DNA from: a virus
Virus record (IMG/VR): IMGVR_UViG_3300028925_000179
Span: 1-20,210 of that record
DNA: 20,210 nt
Reading direction: 5' to 3' (one strand)
Notes under the pieces: model-generated
The model's database searches: none
The model's input: only the letters and a program-made list of their open reading frames with translations
Told to the model about the DNA's origin: nothing
Program-made: the position numbers and the translations under genes
In this document: positions 1 to 7,626 of the stretch, piece after piece
How positions within the stretch are numbered: position 1 is the stretch's first letter
Layout: each line of letters begins with the position of its first letter

Positions 1-80
1 ATCAGTATAGTCTTGGCGGTATAGTTAGTGCGAGCATTGGTATGCGTGGCGTAAGTAAATTCTTTGGAGGCAAAAAATGA
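1..80 (+). CDS. 3' end of an upstream gene, product unknown
   Basis: Frame 3 is open from the window edge to a TGA at 78-80 and gives about 25 residues ending in VSKFFGGKK. The stop overlaps the ATG of the endolysin in an ATGA arrangement, which is the same close packing seen elsewhere in the window. The other two forward frames hit stops at 8-10 and 22-24, so this is the only frame that can be the preceding gene. The Gly/Ser-rich hydrophobic stretch with a basic end would suit a virion protein, but the fragment is too short to identify. Confidence 0.6.
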   Translation, partial: QYSLGGIVSASIGMRGVSKFFGGKK

Positions 81-589
81 GTGCAGAAAACTTTGATAAG
101 TGCTTGAAAATGTTGTTAAAACACGAAGGGGGATTTGTAAATCATCCAGATGATCCCGGAGGTATCACAAATTTGGGAGTCACTAAAAAGGTGTACGACG
201 AGTGGATTGGTCGTGAGTCTACGGAGCAAGAAATGCGTGACCTAACACCTGATGATGTTGGCCCGATATACAAGAAAAACTACTGGAATCGAGTTAAAGG
301 AGATTCACTTTATTCTGGTTTGGATTGGGCCTGCTTTGATTGGGCCGTAAATTCCGGTTCAGGTAGACCTGCAAAAGCTGTGCAACGAGCAGTGGGCGCT
401 ACGCAAGACGGAGCCATTGGCCCCGCTACACTTGCATTGGTCATGGAAAAAGACCCTAAATTTATCATTGAGTATGTCCATGATGTACGTCAGGGATTTT
501 ACGAAAGTTTAGATACGTTTAAAACATTTGGACGTGGATGGACTAGGCGCAACAAGGAAACGTTAGAGCAATCTTTAAAAATGATATAA
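77..589 (+). CDS. Endolysin, GH108 family N-acetylmuramidase with peptidoglycan-binding domain
   Basis: Predicted muramidase that cuts the glycan strands of the host cell wall for lysis. The N-terminus carries the GH108 signature: KHEGGF (catalytic Glu17) followed by HPDDPGGITNLGVT. The C-terminal half (about 95-160) matches the PG_binding_3 pattern, with AVGATQDGAIGPATLA. At 170 aa it is a normal length for a single-domain phage GH108 enzyme. A GGAGG at 66-70 sits 6 nt before the ATG, and the start overlaps the upstream stop. I see no signal peptide. Export would therefore need a holin, but no holin or spanin is recognisable in the window. A terminator-like hairpin follows, so this may be the last gene of its transcript. 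Family assignment is from recall of conserved motifs; the lysis role is established for the family. Confidence 0.93.
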   Translation: MSAENFDKCLKMLLKHEGGFVNHPDDPGGITNLGVTKKVYDEWIGRESTEQEMRDLTPDDVGPIYKKNYWNRVKGDSLYSGLDWACFDWAVNSGSGRPAKAVQRAVGATQDGAIGPATLALVMEKDPKFIIEYVHDVRQGFYESLDTFKTFGRGWTRRNKETLEQSLKMI

Positions 590-637
590 ATTGTTCGGTT
601 TATTTTTAAAAACTAAATAAAATTAACAATTGTTCGG
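589..637 (+). repeat. Short direct repeat AATTGTTCGG in the intergenic gap
   Basis: AATTGTTCGG occurs at 589-598 and again at 628-637, separated by an A/T-rich 29-nt spacer. The second copy provides the left arm of the terminator hairpin at 633-665. The first copy could pair with the same right arm using G-U wobbles. It may be a duplicated half of the hairpin or chance in A/T-rich sequence. Confidence 0.4.
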
Positions 638-670
638 CTTAAAGCTAACTCTAGCATAAGCCGAATTTTT
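633..670 (+). terminator. Rho-independent-type terminator after the endolysin
   Basis: TTCGGCTT at 633-640 pairs perfectly with AAGCCGAA at 658-665, and five T residues follow at 666-670. A second short stem, GCTA 644-647 with TAGC 652-655, can form inside. The element lies in the 111-nt gap between the endolysin stop and the ATG of the next gene, where a transcript end is expected. The T-run ends only 19 nt before the Shine-Dalgarno sequence of that gene. Nothing else is recognisable in the gap. Confidence 0.6.
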
Positions 671-700
671 GTGTATAATCCTTTCAACAGGAGTCTGCTG

Positions 701-2824
701 ATGCCGTTACAAAAACTTCAATTTCGTCCGGGTGTAAACCGTGAAACTACGTCTTACAGCAACGAAGGCGGCTGGTTTGATATGGATAAAGTTAGATTTC
801 GATTTGGATACCCTGAAAAAATTGGAGGATGGATTAAATCTTCTGCAAGTACATTCCTTGGAACGTGCCGCGCCTTGCACCCTTGGGTTGCTCTTGATGG
901 AACTAATTATTTAGGTGTTGGAACTCATTTAAAATACTATATAAATCAGGGTGGTTCTTACAACGACATTACACCTATCCGATTAACAACATCTGCTGGT
1001 GATGTAACTTTTTCTGCAAACGCAAATACTCTTGCTGCTTCTGCAACCGCTATTCAAACTACTTTAACCTTAACGTCTAGTTCAGGCTTCCCAACTTCAG
1101 GTCGAGTTAAGATTAATAGTGAAATTATTACTTATGCAGCTTTAAATGGAAACAATCTTACTGGTTGTGTGCGTGGCGTAAACGATACAGCCGCTGCATC
1201 TCATTCTTCCAGTGCTGCTGTATTATGCGCAACTCTAATCGTAACAGATGCTGATCATGGTGCTCTTGAAAATGATTTTGTTACTTTTTCTGGGTCTGCA
1301 AGCCTTGGTGGAAACGTAACTGCGGCTATAGTAAACCAAGAATATCAAATTACAACTATTGTTAGCAGTAGCATCTATCAAGTCGAAGCTAGAATAGTTG
1401 AATCTATCAGCAGTATTACAGAATCTTATGGTTTAAATGAAACATTTGTTTTTGCAAGCACTTCTGATTCAGCTAGCGGCGGTAGTTCTGTTGTTGGAGC
1501 TTACCAGATAAACACTGGCCTTGATACAACTATTGTGGGTAACGGATGGAGCGCTGGTGGTTGGGGTAGAAGCACTTGGGGTTCTGCCGCTGATTTAACA
1601 GCATCTGGAGACACACTTAGAATTTGGTCACATGATAATTTTGGTGAAGACCTCGTTATTAATGTGCGAGATGGTGGACTGTTTTATTGGGATAAATCTG
1701 CAAACTCTGGAACTACATTTGGTCGTGCTGTCGATCTTTCTAGTATAACAGGGGCTAACAAAGCTCCAGTTATAGCAAAACAAGTTATTGTATCTGACAT
1801 AGACCGTCACGTTATAGCATTTGGCTGTGATTCAGAAACTAATCCCGGAGTTCAAGACCCTTTATTAATTCGTTTTTCAGATCAAGAAAATGTTACAGAA
1901 TGGCAATCACTTGCAACTAATACGGCTGGTGACTTGCGTATTGGTTCAGGCTCTAAGATTGTAACTGCTGTAGAAACTCGCCAGCAAGTCCTAGTGTTTA
2001 CTGACGTTTCATTACACGCCATGCAATTTTTAGGCCCACCATTTACCTTTGGTATTAATTCTATTTCTGAAGGTATTACTATAGCAAGTCCGCTTGCTGC
2101 TATTGCCGTTGAGGACAACGTATTCTGGATGGGTGCTGAAGAGTTTTATGTTTATGGCGGAACAGTGCAACGACTTCCTTGTTCTGTTCGAGATTATGTC
2201 TTTTCAAATATTAACAGTAATCAACTTGAAAAAGTTACTGCTGGTGTAAATTCTGCATTCTCCGAAGTTACTTGGTTTTATCCTTCAGCATCTAGTGAAG
2301 AAAACGATAGCTATGTAACTTACAATTATGAGCAAAAGATATGGTATTATGGAACTATGTCACGCACTGTATGGTTGGATCGTGGTGTAAATGCAGACCC
2401 TATAGCGGCTGGTGATGACCACTTCCTATACTTACAAGAAGTTGGCTTTGATGATGGAAGCACAAGTCCTGCTACCGCTATATCTTCGTATATTGAAAGC
2501 AGTCAGATGGATTTAGGAGATGGCGAACAATTTGCCTTTATGCGCCGTTTAATTCCAGACATGACGTTTAGAAACTCTACGGCAGCAGTGCCTAGCGCAA
2601 CTATGACGCTTAAAGTTAGAAACTTCCCCGGAGGTAATTATCTTGACTCAAATGCAAATTCTATAACAAAAACAGCAAGTGTGCCTATAGAACAATTTAC
2701 AGAACAGGTATTTGTTCGGCTTAGAGGCAGATCATTTGCATTTAGGATTGAAAGTGAAGATACTGGGGTTGCATGGCGGTTAGGCTCTCCACGGGTTGAC
2801 ATTAGACCTGACGGGAGGCGTTAA
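701..2824 (+). CDS. Large virion protein, candidate tail nozzle/head-tail stabilisation protein
   Basis: I chose ATG 701 (707 aa) because AGGAG at 689-693 lies 7 nt before it. A longer GTG start at 671 has no ribosome binding site and overlaps the terminator T-run. The N-terminus reads FRPGVNRETT, then WFDMDKVRFRFG and PEKIGGW. This is the pattern of a widespread marine-phage family resembling the P22 gp10 type DNA stabilisation/tail accessory protein. The body is beta-rich, with repeated aromatic/Gly strands that would suit a propeller or nozzle fold. At about residues 94-175 there is an inserted Ser/Thr/Ala-rich module with GFPTSGRVKI and CVRGVNDT, a module I recognise from other phage structural proteins. 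It opens the virion operon and overlaps the next gene by 1 nt (TAATG). Nozzle function is inference; a virion role is more secure. Confidence 0.72.
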   Translation: MPLQKLQFRPGVNRETTSYSNEGGWFDMDKVRFRFGYPEKIGGWIKSSASTFLGTCRALHPWVALDGTNYLGVGTHLKYYINQGGSYNDITPIRLTTSAGDVTFSANANTLAASATAIQTTLTLTSSSGFPTSGRVKINSEIITYAALNGNNLTGCVRGVNDTAAASHSSSAAVLCATLIVTDADHGALENDFVTFSGSASLGGNVTAAIVNQEYQITTIVSSSIYQVEARIVESISSITESYGLNETFVFASTSDSASGGSSVVGAYQINTGLDTTIVGNGWSAGGWGRSTWGSAADLTASGDTLRIWSHDNFGEDLVINVRDGGLFYWDKSANSGTTFGRAVDLSSITGANKAPVIAKQVIVSDIDRHVIAFGCDSETNPGVQDPLLIRFSDQENVTEWQSLATNTAGDLRIGSGSKIVTAVETRQQVLVFTDVSLHAMQFLGPPFTFGINSISEGITIASPLAAIAVEDNVFWMGAEEFYVYGGTVQRLPCSVRDYVFSNINSNQLEKVTAGVNSAFSEVTWFYPSASSEENDSYVTYNYEQKIWYYGTMSRTVWLDRGVNADPIAAGDDHFLYLQEVGFDDGSTSPATAISSYIESSQMDLGDGEQFAFMRRLIPDMTFRNSTAAVPSATMTLKVRNFPGGNYLDSNANSITKTASVPIEQFTEQVFVRLRGRSFAFRIESEDTGVAWRLGSPRVDIRPDGRR

Positions 2825-3138
2825 TGTCAAGAAATTTAGTCCTACCGTTCTTTCCTGTACCTCCAGAAGAGTACAGTAAAGAATATATGGCAGAAATAAT
2901 GAGATCATTTACCGTGTATTTGACTCAAATGCAGAATCCCGGCGAAGGTCGTAATACAGGTTTAAACCTTACAAACCTGCAAACAGACGATCAAGGTTTA
3001 GCTCCGGGCGAATTGTTTAATTATAGAGACGCTTCTGGAATGATGGGGTATGTAAAGATTACATTGGCAGATACTTCTAATCTAAGAGGCAATACCGCAA
3101 CAGGTGGAGTAGGAGCAACAACGGTGACAATAGCATGA
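2824..3138 (+). CDS. Small conserved virion-associated protein
   Basis: A 104-aa protein starting PFFPVPPEEYSKEYM, with FTVYLTQMQNPGEGR next and GGVGATTVTIA at the end. Short proteins with a PxPPxEY opening, a helical stretch and a Gly/Val/Thr beta tail are common next to the nozzle-type gene in uncultured marine phages, but I know of no assigned function. The start overlaps the previous stop by one base, with GGGAGG at 2813-2818 six nt upstream, so the two are probably translated together. The helix (about 16-40) followed by a short beta tail could be a trimeric connector, which is a guess. There are no membrane segments or cysteines. Confidence 0.75.
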   Translation: MSRNLVLPFFPVPPEEYSKEYMAEIMRSFTVYLTQMQNPGEGRNTGLNLTNLQTDDQGLAPGELFNYRDASGMMGYVKITLADTSNLRGNTATGGVGATTVTIA

Positions 3139-3365
3139 CTGATACAATTATTACAATGGAAGACGGCTCAAAATGGAAGCCTGCAATTAGCAAAGATACT
3201 GTTTGTTGCGCAAACTGTAAAAATGAGGTAGATACACCGGAAGAGATTGCGTCCTATCCGGATGGTAACTGTCCAGATTGCGGTGAAAGCTGGGTTGGGA
3301 CGGAAGAAAGAAGCACAAGTATTCAAGTTACGGCCCCTGAAGGAATTTCTGGGTCAACGCTCTAG
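3135..3365 (+). CDS. Small zinc-ribbon-like protein
   Basis: A 76-aa protein with two CxxC knuckles, C25-x2-C28 and C46-x2-C49, spaced like a rubredoxin-type zinc ribbon; Cys24 is an extra. The loop between them is acidic and ends DGNCPDCGESW. The tail after residue 55 is polar and likely flexible. Its ATG overlaps the previous stop (ATGA), with no strong Shine-Dalgarno close by, so translation is probably coupled. Lying between virion genes it could be a minor virion part or an assembly factor. Small zinc ribbons also bind nucleic acid, and nothing in the sequence decides between these. Zinc binding is inferred from the spacing only. Confidence 0.7.
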   Translation: MTDTIITMEDGSKWKPAISKDTVCCANCKNEVDTPEEIASYPDGNCPDCGESWVGTEERSTSIQVTAPEGISGSTL

Positions 3366-3418
3366 TATTTTGTTAAAACATTTGTTATCTTAAAGACATT
3401 AAACACGAGGTTGGTATA

Positions 3419-4387
3419 ATGCAGAACATGGCTGGATATGGAAGAAACGGTGACACTACTATGGGACACCTAACTCCGGGTGAAACAATTGTTCCACAGC
3501 AGGTTCTTCAACAGAACCCACAAGTAGCTCGTGGCCTTGGTCGTGCGTTTACAGATTCAGGTGTTGATCCTAGTCGTTATGTTGTTGGATCAGGTCAAAA
3601 CAGCATCAATCCTGTAACTGGTGAAAGAGAATTTTTTCTTGATAAAGTACTTGGCGCTATTATGGGAAACCCTTCAATATCAGGCGCTCTTGGAAATCTT
3701 GCACTGCGAAAGATACAAGGAAAAGATGTAGGTCTTCGTGATGCTTTATTAGGTGGACTAGCCGGTGGATTAGGCGGTGCTATGGCAAAAGGCGGAACAG
3801 GAATACCATTTTTAGATAACCTTGGCCAATCTGATATGGGAAATTTTATTAAAACAGGAACAAATGTTGGAGGCCGTGGTTCAGAAGTAGACGCGATTAA
3901 AGAAGCAGTAACAAAGGCAGCAGCTAATCAGTCAAAAAGAACCGAAGGTCTTTTAGGTATAGGTGAAATGTTTGGCTTTGATAACGTCGATAGCGGAATT
4001 GGCCGGTTTCTTAATACAAAAGCAGGCGAAGGCATAGTTTCTGGACTTGCATCTCAATTAGCGGATAGTTTGTTTAGCAAAGATGAAGACCCTGATCCAT
4101 ATGGAAGTATGGCTAGAGCTACAAGAGGAGCAGGTCAAGCACCTGTAACTCTTCGTCAACGTGCTCCACGCAGGCAAACAGATATTTTGTATAGAAACGA
4201 AGGCGGACCAGCTTATTTTCCTCGTAGAAATGGTGGAATAATGCCAAGCGAAGGTTCTGGGACTAAAGATGACGTACCTGCAATGCTGACTGCTGGTGAG
4301 TTTGTAATGACTCGTGATGCAGTTGAGGGTGCAGGTGGTATTAATAATATGTATAGCATGATGGATAAGTTCGAGAGGAAAGCCTAA
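3419..4387 (+). CDS. Gly-rich virion protein with LTxGE motifs at both ends
   Basis: A 322-aa protein. Near the N-terminus (about 11-26) it has GDTTMGHLTPGETIVP. Near the C-terminus (about 281-297) it has GTKDDVPAMLTAGEFVM, a motif that recurs in marine phage tape-measure and internal virion proteins. Between them lies a Gly/Leu/Ala stretch (about 108-126, LLGGLAGGLGGAMAKGG) that could be membrane-active, and a charged linker. The start follows CGAGG at about 3406-3410. The 53-nt A/T-rich gap before it (3366-3418) shows no clear promoter. It overlaps the next gene by one base. A role as an internal or tail protein is inferred from motif and position; no enzymatic motif is visible. Confidence 0.7.
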   Translation: MQNMAGYGRNGDTTMGHLTPGETIVPQQVLQQNPQVARGLGRAFTDSGVDPSRYVVGSGQNSINPVTGEREFFLDKVLGAIMGNPSISGALGNLALRKIQGKDVGLRDALLGGLAGGLGGAMAKGGTGIPFLDNLGQSDMGNFIKTGTNVGGRGSEVDAIKEAVTKAAANQSKRTEGLLGIGEMFGFDNVDSGIGRFLNTKAGEGIVSGLASQLADSLFSKDEDPDPYGSMARATRGAGQAPVTLRQRAPRRQTDILYRNEGGPAYFPRRNGGIMPSEGSGTKDDVPAMLTAGEFVMTRDAVEGAGGINNMYSMMDKFERKA

Positions 4388-5790
4388 TGGTTGATGAAGT
4401 AACAAGCACCCAGATAAGACAACTTCCAGCTTATATGCAGGAATACGATGAGGCGTTGCTTCAGCGTATTTTTGGCGCTCCTGACGATGATGGCGTTCTA
4501 ACAGGTGGACTAATTGATGATCCAAATTTGTTCGGAGTTCCTGATCAAGTTCAAGCTAGTGAAGACCCGCTTCAAAGCTCTGTATATGGAACATTTGACA
4601 CTCAAGAAAAACGACAAGCATTTATGGATCGTGCTCAACCGTATTTTATGGATGGAAACGGCATTGCGCGATATTTACCACAAGCATCTGCTAATTTTGA
4701 TGCAGGTTCATCTACTATAGCAGATTCACTTGCAAATTATTTCCCTGATGCAAAAAATTATTTACAACAAGGTGTTGGCGGAGTTAATACAAAAGGTTTT
4801 TACGATACAGAACTTGCAGGCGCAAAATTACGAGCCGATCAATCAACACAATCTTTTAACGCACAAGACCGAGCGAATTCACTTCTTGGCGATGCTCGTA
4901 GCGCAATTCAAGGCGGTTTGGGTAGCTTTAACCCATCTTCTGCTGAATCATTTATGAACCCATACAAAGAACAAGTTATTGATGCTACTTTAAGCAAAAT
5001 AGACCGTGAGGGCGCAAAACGGCGTCAAGGTGACGCTGCTACTGCAATTAGTAAAGGTGCGTTTGGTGGGTCACGTTCGGGTGTTCAAGCCGCTGAAACA
5101 GAAAGAGCTATTGAGGAAGCTAAACAGGCAACTATTTCTCAATTGATGTCTCAAGGTTACGATAAGTCTTTAGCTGGAGCGCAAGGTGCATATGAAAATG
5201 CGGCAAAGCGTGGCATAGCTGGTGGTCAGCAACTTGGATCAATTGCTTCAACTCAACTTGGTACGGAAGCAAAGAGCTTTGAAGGTGCTGAAGGTCGTTT
5301 ACTTAAAGCGGCTGATATGTATCGTAGCATGGGTCTATCCAGTGCTGAAGCGCAAGCTCGTGCTGGTGAAGATGAAAGAAAACGTAATTTAGAAGCAGGT
5401 CGCCTTGTGGGTGGACTTGGATCAAGCATGGGTCAACTAGGTGGAGCACAAGCTAACATTGGCAAGGCATACGGACAGTTAGCAGGAACATCTGCTGATA
5501 TTGGTCGAGTTTATGCTGGAATGGCACCTAAAGACTTAGCAACTATGTATGAACTTGGTGGAAAACAACGTCAGTACAATCAACAGTACAACGATTTTGC
5601 TCGCCAAAACCAATTGGCTAATACTCAGCAAGCTTTGGCACCTTACAGTTATGCACAAAATTTCTTAACGGGAGCACCTTCTGCATCAATGTATTCGCAA
5701 TATAATTCGGCTCCAAGCCAAGCGCCTAATCCTTTCTTGCAAGGCGTTGGCGGTTATGCAACTTTTCAGGGTCTAAACTCTTCTAAATAA
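4387..5790 (+). CDS. Helical virion protein, candidate internal/ejection protein
   Basis: A 467-aa Ala/Gly/Gln-rich protein predicted to be mostly helical. About residues 188-245 contain FMNPYKEQVIDATLSKIDRE, then KGAFGGSRSGVQAAETERA. I recognise this pattern from a family common in uncultured marine phages and placed among virion genes. The C-terminal part (about 390-467) is Gln/Asn/Tyr/Ser-rich and probably disordered. It starts on the last base of the preceding stop (TAATG), with GAGAGGAAA just upstream. Its position before two larger helical proteins resembles the order of internal core (ejection) genes of T7-like phages. That role is inference, since I cannot show homology to T7 gp14-16. 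Confidence 0.68.
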   Translation: MVDEVTSTQIRQLPAYMQEYDEALLQRIFGAPDDDGVLTGGLIDDPNLFGVPDQVQASEDPLQSSVYGTFDTQEKRQAFMDRAQPYFMDGNGIARYLPQASANFDAGSSTIADSLANYFPDAKNYLQQGVGGVNTKGFYDTELAGAKLRADQSTQSFNAQDRANSLLGDARSAIQGGLGSFNPSSAESFMNPYKEQVIDATLSKIDREGAKRRQGDAATAISKGAFGGSRSGVQAAETERAIEEAKQATISQLMSQGYDKSLAGAQGAYENAAKRGIAGGQQLGSIASTQLGTEAKSFEGAEGRLLKAADMYRSMGLSSAEAQARAGEDERKRNLEAGRLVGGLGSSMGQLGGAQANIGKAYGQLAGTSADIGRVYAGMAPKDLATMYELGGKQRQYNQQYNDFARQNQLANTQQALAPYSYAQNFLTGAPSASMYSQYNSAPSQAPNPFLQGVGGYATFQGLNSSK

Positions 5791-5802
5791 AAGGTAAATA
5801 AT

Positions 5803-7626
5803 ATGGCTGATCCTAGTGGTAGCGAAATTGCAAAAACATTAAAAACCTTATTCCAAACTGAAGGCCCAGAAGCTGATGGTACTTATTTTGAAGTGCCTTC
5901 TTTTCAAAGTAGTCCCGGAGGTAGATTAGACGCGTTTAAAGAAATTAGTGAAAGATTTTCTCCAGTAACTAAAGCAGACCCTAAAAAATCTGGAATATAT
6001 AAAGGAATAATTGATGATATTAATTCAAGAACAGCCGGAGCTGATGGTTTAGGTATATTTTTAGATGATCCTTTTAAGTCTAGCGAGTTAGAATTTGCTA
6101 AACGAGAAATAATAAAGAGCGCAGGATTAGATGATTTAGCTAATTCATCTATGTATCCTAGTGGTTCGAAAGGCATGTCTTTAACCAAAAAGAAAATACT
6201 AGAAGATCAAGCATCTCGAATAGAAGATATGCCGAACAACTCTTCGGTTTTTGATGAATCTGGACTTGATCAAATAGCTGCAACATTAGCTGAAGCTCAA
6301 CAACCTATCTTAGACGGCTCTGCATCAAGTGGCATTGAGGCGGCTGGTGAAGGGTTAAAAGCTTCATTGTTAGATAACTCTACATCAAAGGGTCCAGATG
6401 ATGGATTTAGAGGTGGAGAACCTAAAGTATTAGGTTCACAAGAAAATTTAGATGATGGATTTTCTGCCGCTTGGCAAGATGCTCAATCAATTTTAGGAAT
6501 TGATGCCTCTCCCAAAGAAAGTGAAAGCAAAAAAGATTCTCTTGAAAGATATAAAAAAGAATTTTCAGAAGCTACAGGAATAGATGTTAGTGGTAAGGTT
6601 GATAAAGGCAGAGCTTTAATGTCTTTTGGTTTAGCTCTTATGCAAAATAAAGCTGGTAAAGATTTTAATGTCAGTAAAATACTTAAAGAAACTGCTGTTG
6701 CGGGTGAAGAAGCGCTTCCTGCCTTAGACAAAGCAACTGCTAATGCTAAAGCAGGCCAGCTTGCAGCAGGTCAATACGCACTTGGTCAACAAAAGGCTGA
6801 TGTTGCAGCAGAGCGTGCTGCAATATCATCTAGTGCAAAATTCAAAAACGATTTGTATTTAAAGTTTTATGATTCCTCTCTAAAGCGCGAAGAAAATCTT
6901 TTAGAAAGTAAGCTAACCATTCAAGAGCAAATGGCAGAAGCTAAAGCGGCAGGAAAAGATTTTACTAAAGTTGACGGTAGAACATATGCAGTAGGCCAAG
7001 GGTCTGCGGCTTCTTGGGAAGTAAAGTATGTATATGATAGCACAGACCCCAATGGAGGATTCCTATTAAAACCAGAGAATGCAATTAAAAAGCATATACA
7101 GGGACGAGAGGGAGTTACTGACGCGAGGGAATTGATTACTGGGTTAAAGGGAGCCGCCGCAGAAATAGCTGAAGGTGGAGGTAGTAAAGCTTTTGTATAT
7201 GACAAACTTCTTTCTTTCGGAAAAGCGGTAATGCCTGCTAACTATTTAACTGGACAACCTACTAATGTTGAAGATTATGACAAAGGTGTAAAATCAATAT
7301 TAGCTGAATTTAAAAGGTTTTTAACACAAGAAACAGGTAACGGAATTTCTGATAAAGATGTTGAAATGTGGACTAAAGATTTAATGGGGAATCAAACCAT
7401 ATTTTCAAACCTTGATGCGACTAATTTAGCTTTAGATAAATTAGATAGAATTTTTTACAAAAAAGAAAAAGAATTTGATGGCGCGTTAGAAGAATTACTT
7501 GACCCGACTAATCACGAAAAAAGCACTCGTGCTGAAATATTGAAAAAATTTGGAACTTACGATGACTTAAAAGGTCAAGGAGACCTTGTATTTGTTGACG
7601 GAAAAATTCAAAGGATAAAAAAATAA
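5803..7626 (+). CDS. Large helical virion protein, candidate internal core protein
   Basis: A 607-aa protein with no enzymatic motif that I recognise. The N-terminal third is acidic and polar with Ser/Gly/Asp linkers, as in flexible regions. A central segment (about 265-350) runs GRALMSFGLALMQNKAGKD, then an Ala/Gln/Lys-rich helical stretch typical of coiled coil. A short Ala-hydrophobic stretch followed by a long amphipathic helix is a recurring pattern in internal virion proteins of marine podoviruses. The C-terminal region (about 470-600) looks globular and helical. It starts 12 nt after the previous stop with a modest AAGG upstream, and overlaps the next ORF by one base. Function is inferred from position. 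Confidence 0.62.
   Translation: MADPSGSEIAKTLKTLFQTEGPEADGTYFEVPSFQSSPGGRLDAFKEISERFSPVTKADPKKSGIYKGIIDDINSRTAGADGLGIFLDDPFKSSELEFAKREIIKSAGLDDLANSSMYPSGSKGMSLTKKKILEDQASRIEDMPNNSSVFDESGLDQIAATLAEAQQPILDGSASSGIEAAGEGLKASLLDNSTSKGPDDGFRGGEPKVLGSQENLDDGFSAAWQDAQSILGIDASPKESESKKDSLERYKKEFSEATGIDVSGKVDKGRALMSFGLALMQNKAGKDFNVSKILKETAVAGEEALPALDKATANAKAGQLAAGQYALGQQKADVAAERAAISSSAKFKNDLYLKFYDSSLKREENLLESKLTIQEQMAEAKAAGKDFTKVDGRTYAVGQGSAASWEVKYVYDSTDPNGGFLLKPENAIKKHIQGREGVTDARELITGLKGAAAEIAEGGGSKAFVYDKLLSFGKAVMPANYLTGQPTNVEDYDKGVKSILAEFKRFLTQETGNGISDKDVEMWTKDLMGNQTIFSNLDATNLALDKLDRIFYKKEKEFDGALEELLDPTNHEKSTRAEILKKFGTYDDLKGQGDLVFVDGKIQRIKK

Noticed and set aside
674-679. TATAAT as a promoter -10 for the virion block
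   Set aside because: No -35 match is found at 16-19 nt upstream, where the terminator stem lies. A single hexamer in A/T-rich DNA is weak evidence.
671-700. GTG 671 as the start of the nozzle-type gene
   Set aside because: It directly follows the terminator T-run and lacks a ribosome site, whereas ATG 701 has AGGAG at 7 nt and matches the family N-terminus.
4058-4525. Minus-strand open frame across the junction of two virion genes
   Set aside because: It overlaps two co-directional genes with a TAATG junction, and its His/Ser/Cys-rich composition is typical of antisense frames.
6155-6180. GGTTCGAAA as a tRNA T-arm
   Set aside because: It lies inside a coding region and no acceptor or anticodon stem can be built around it. 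I saw no tRNA elsewhere in the window.
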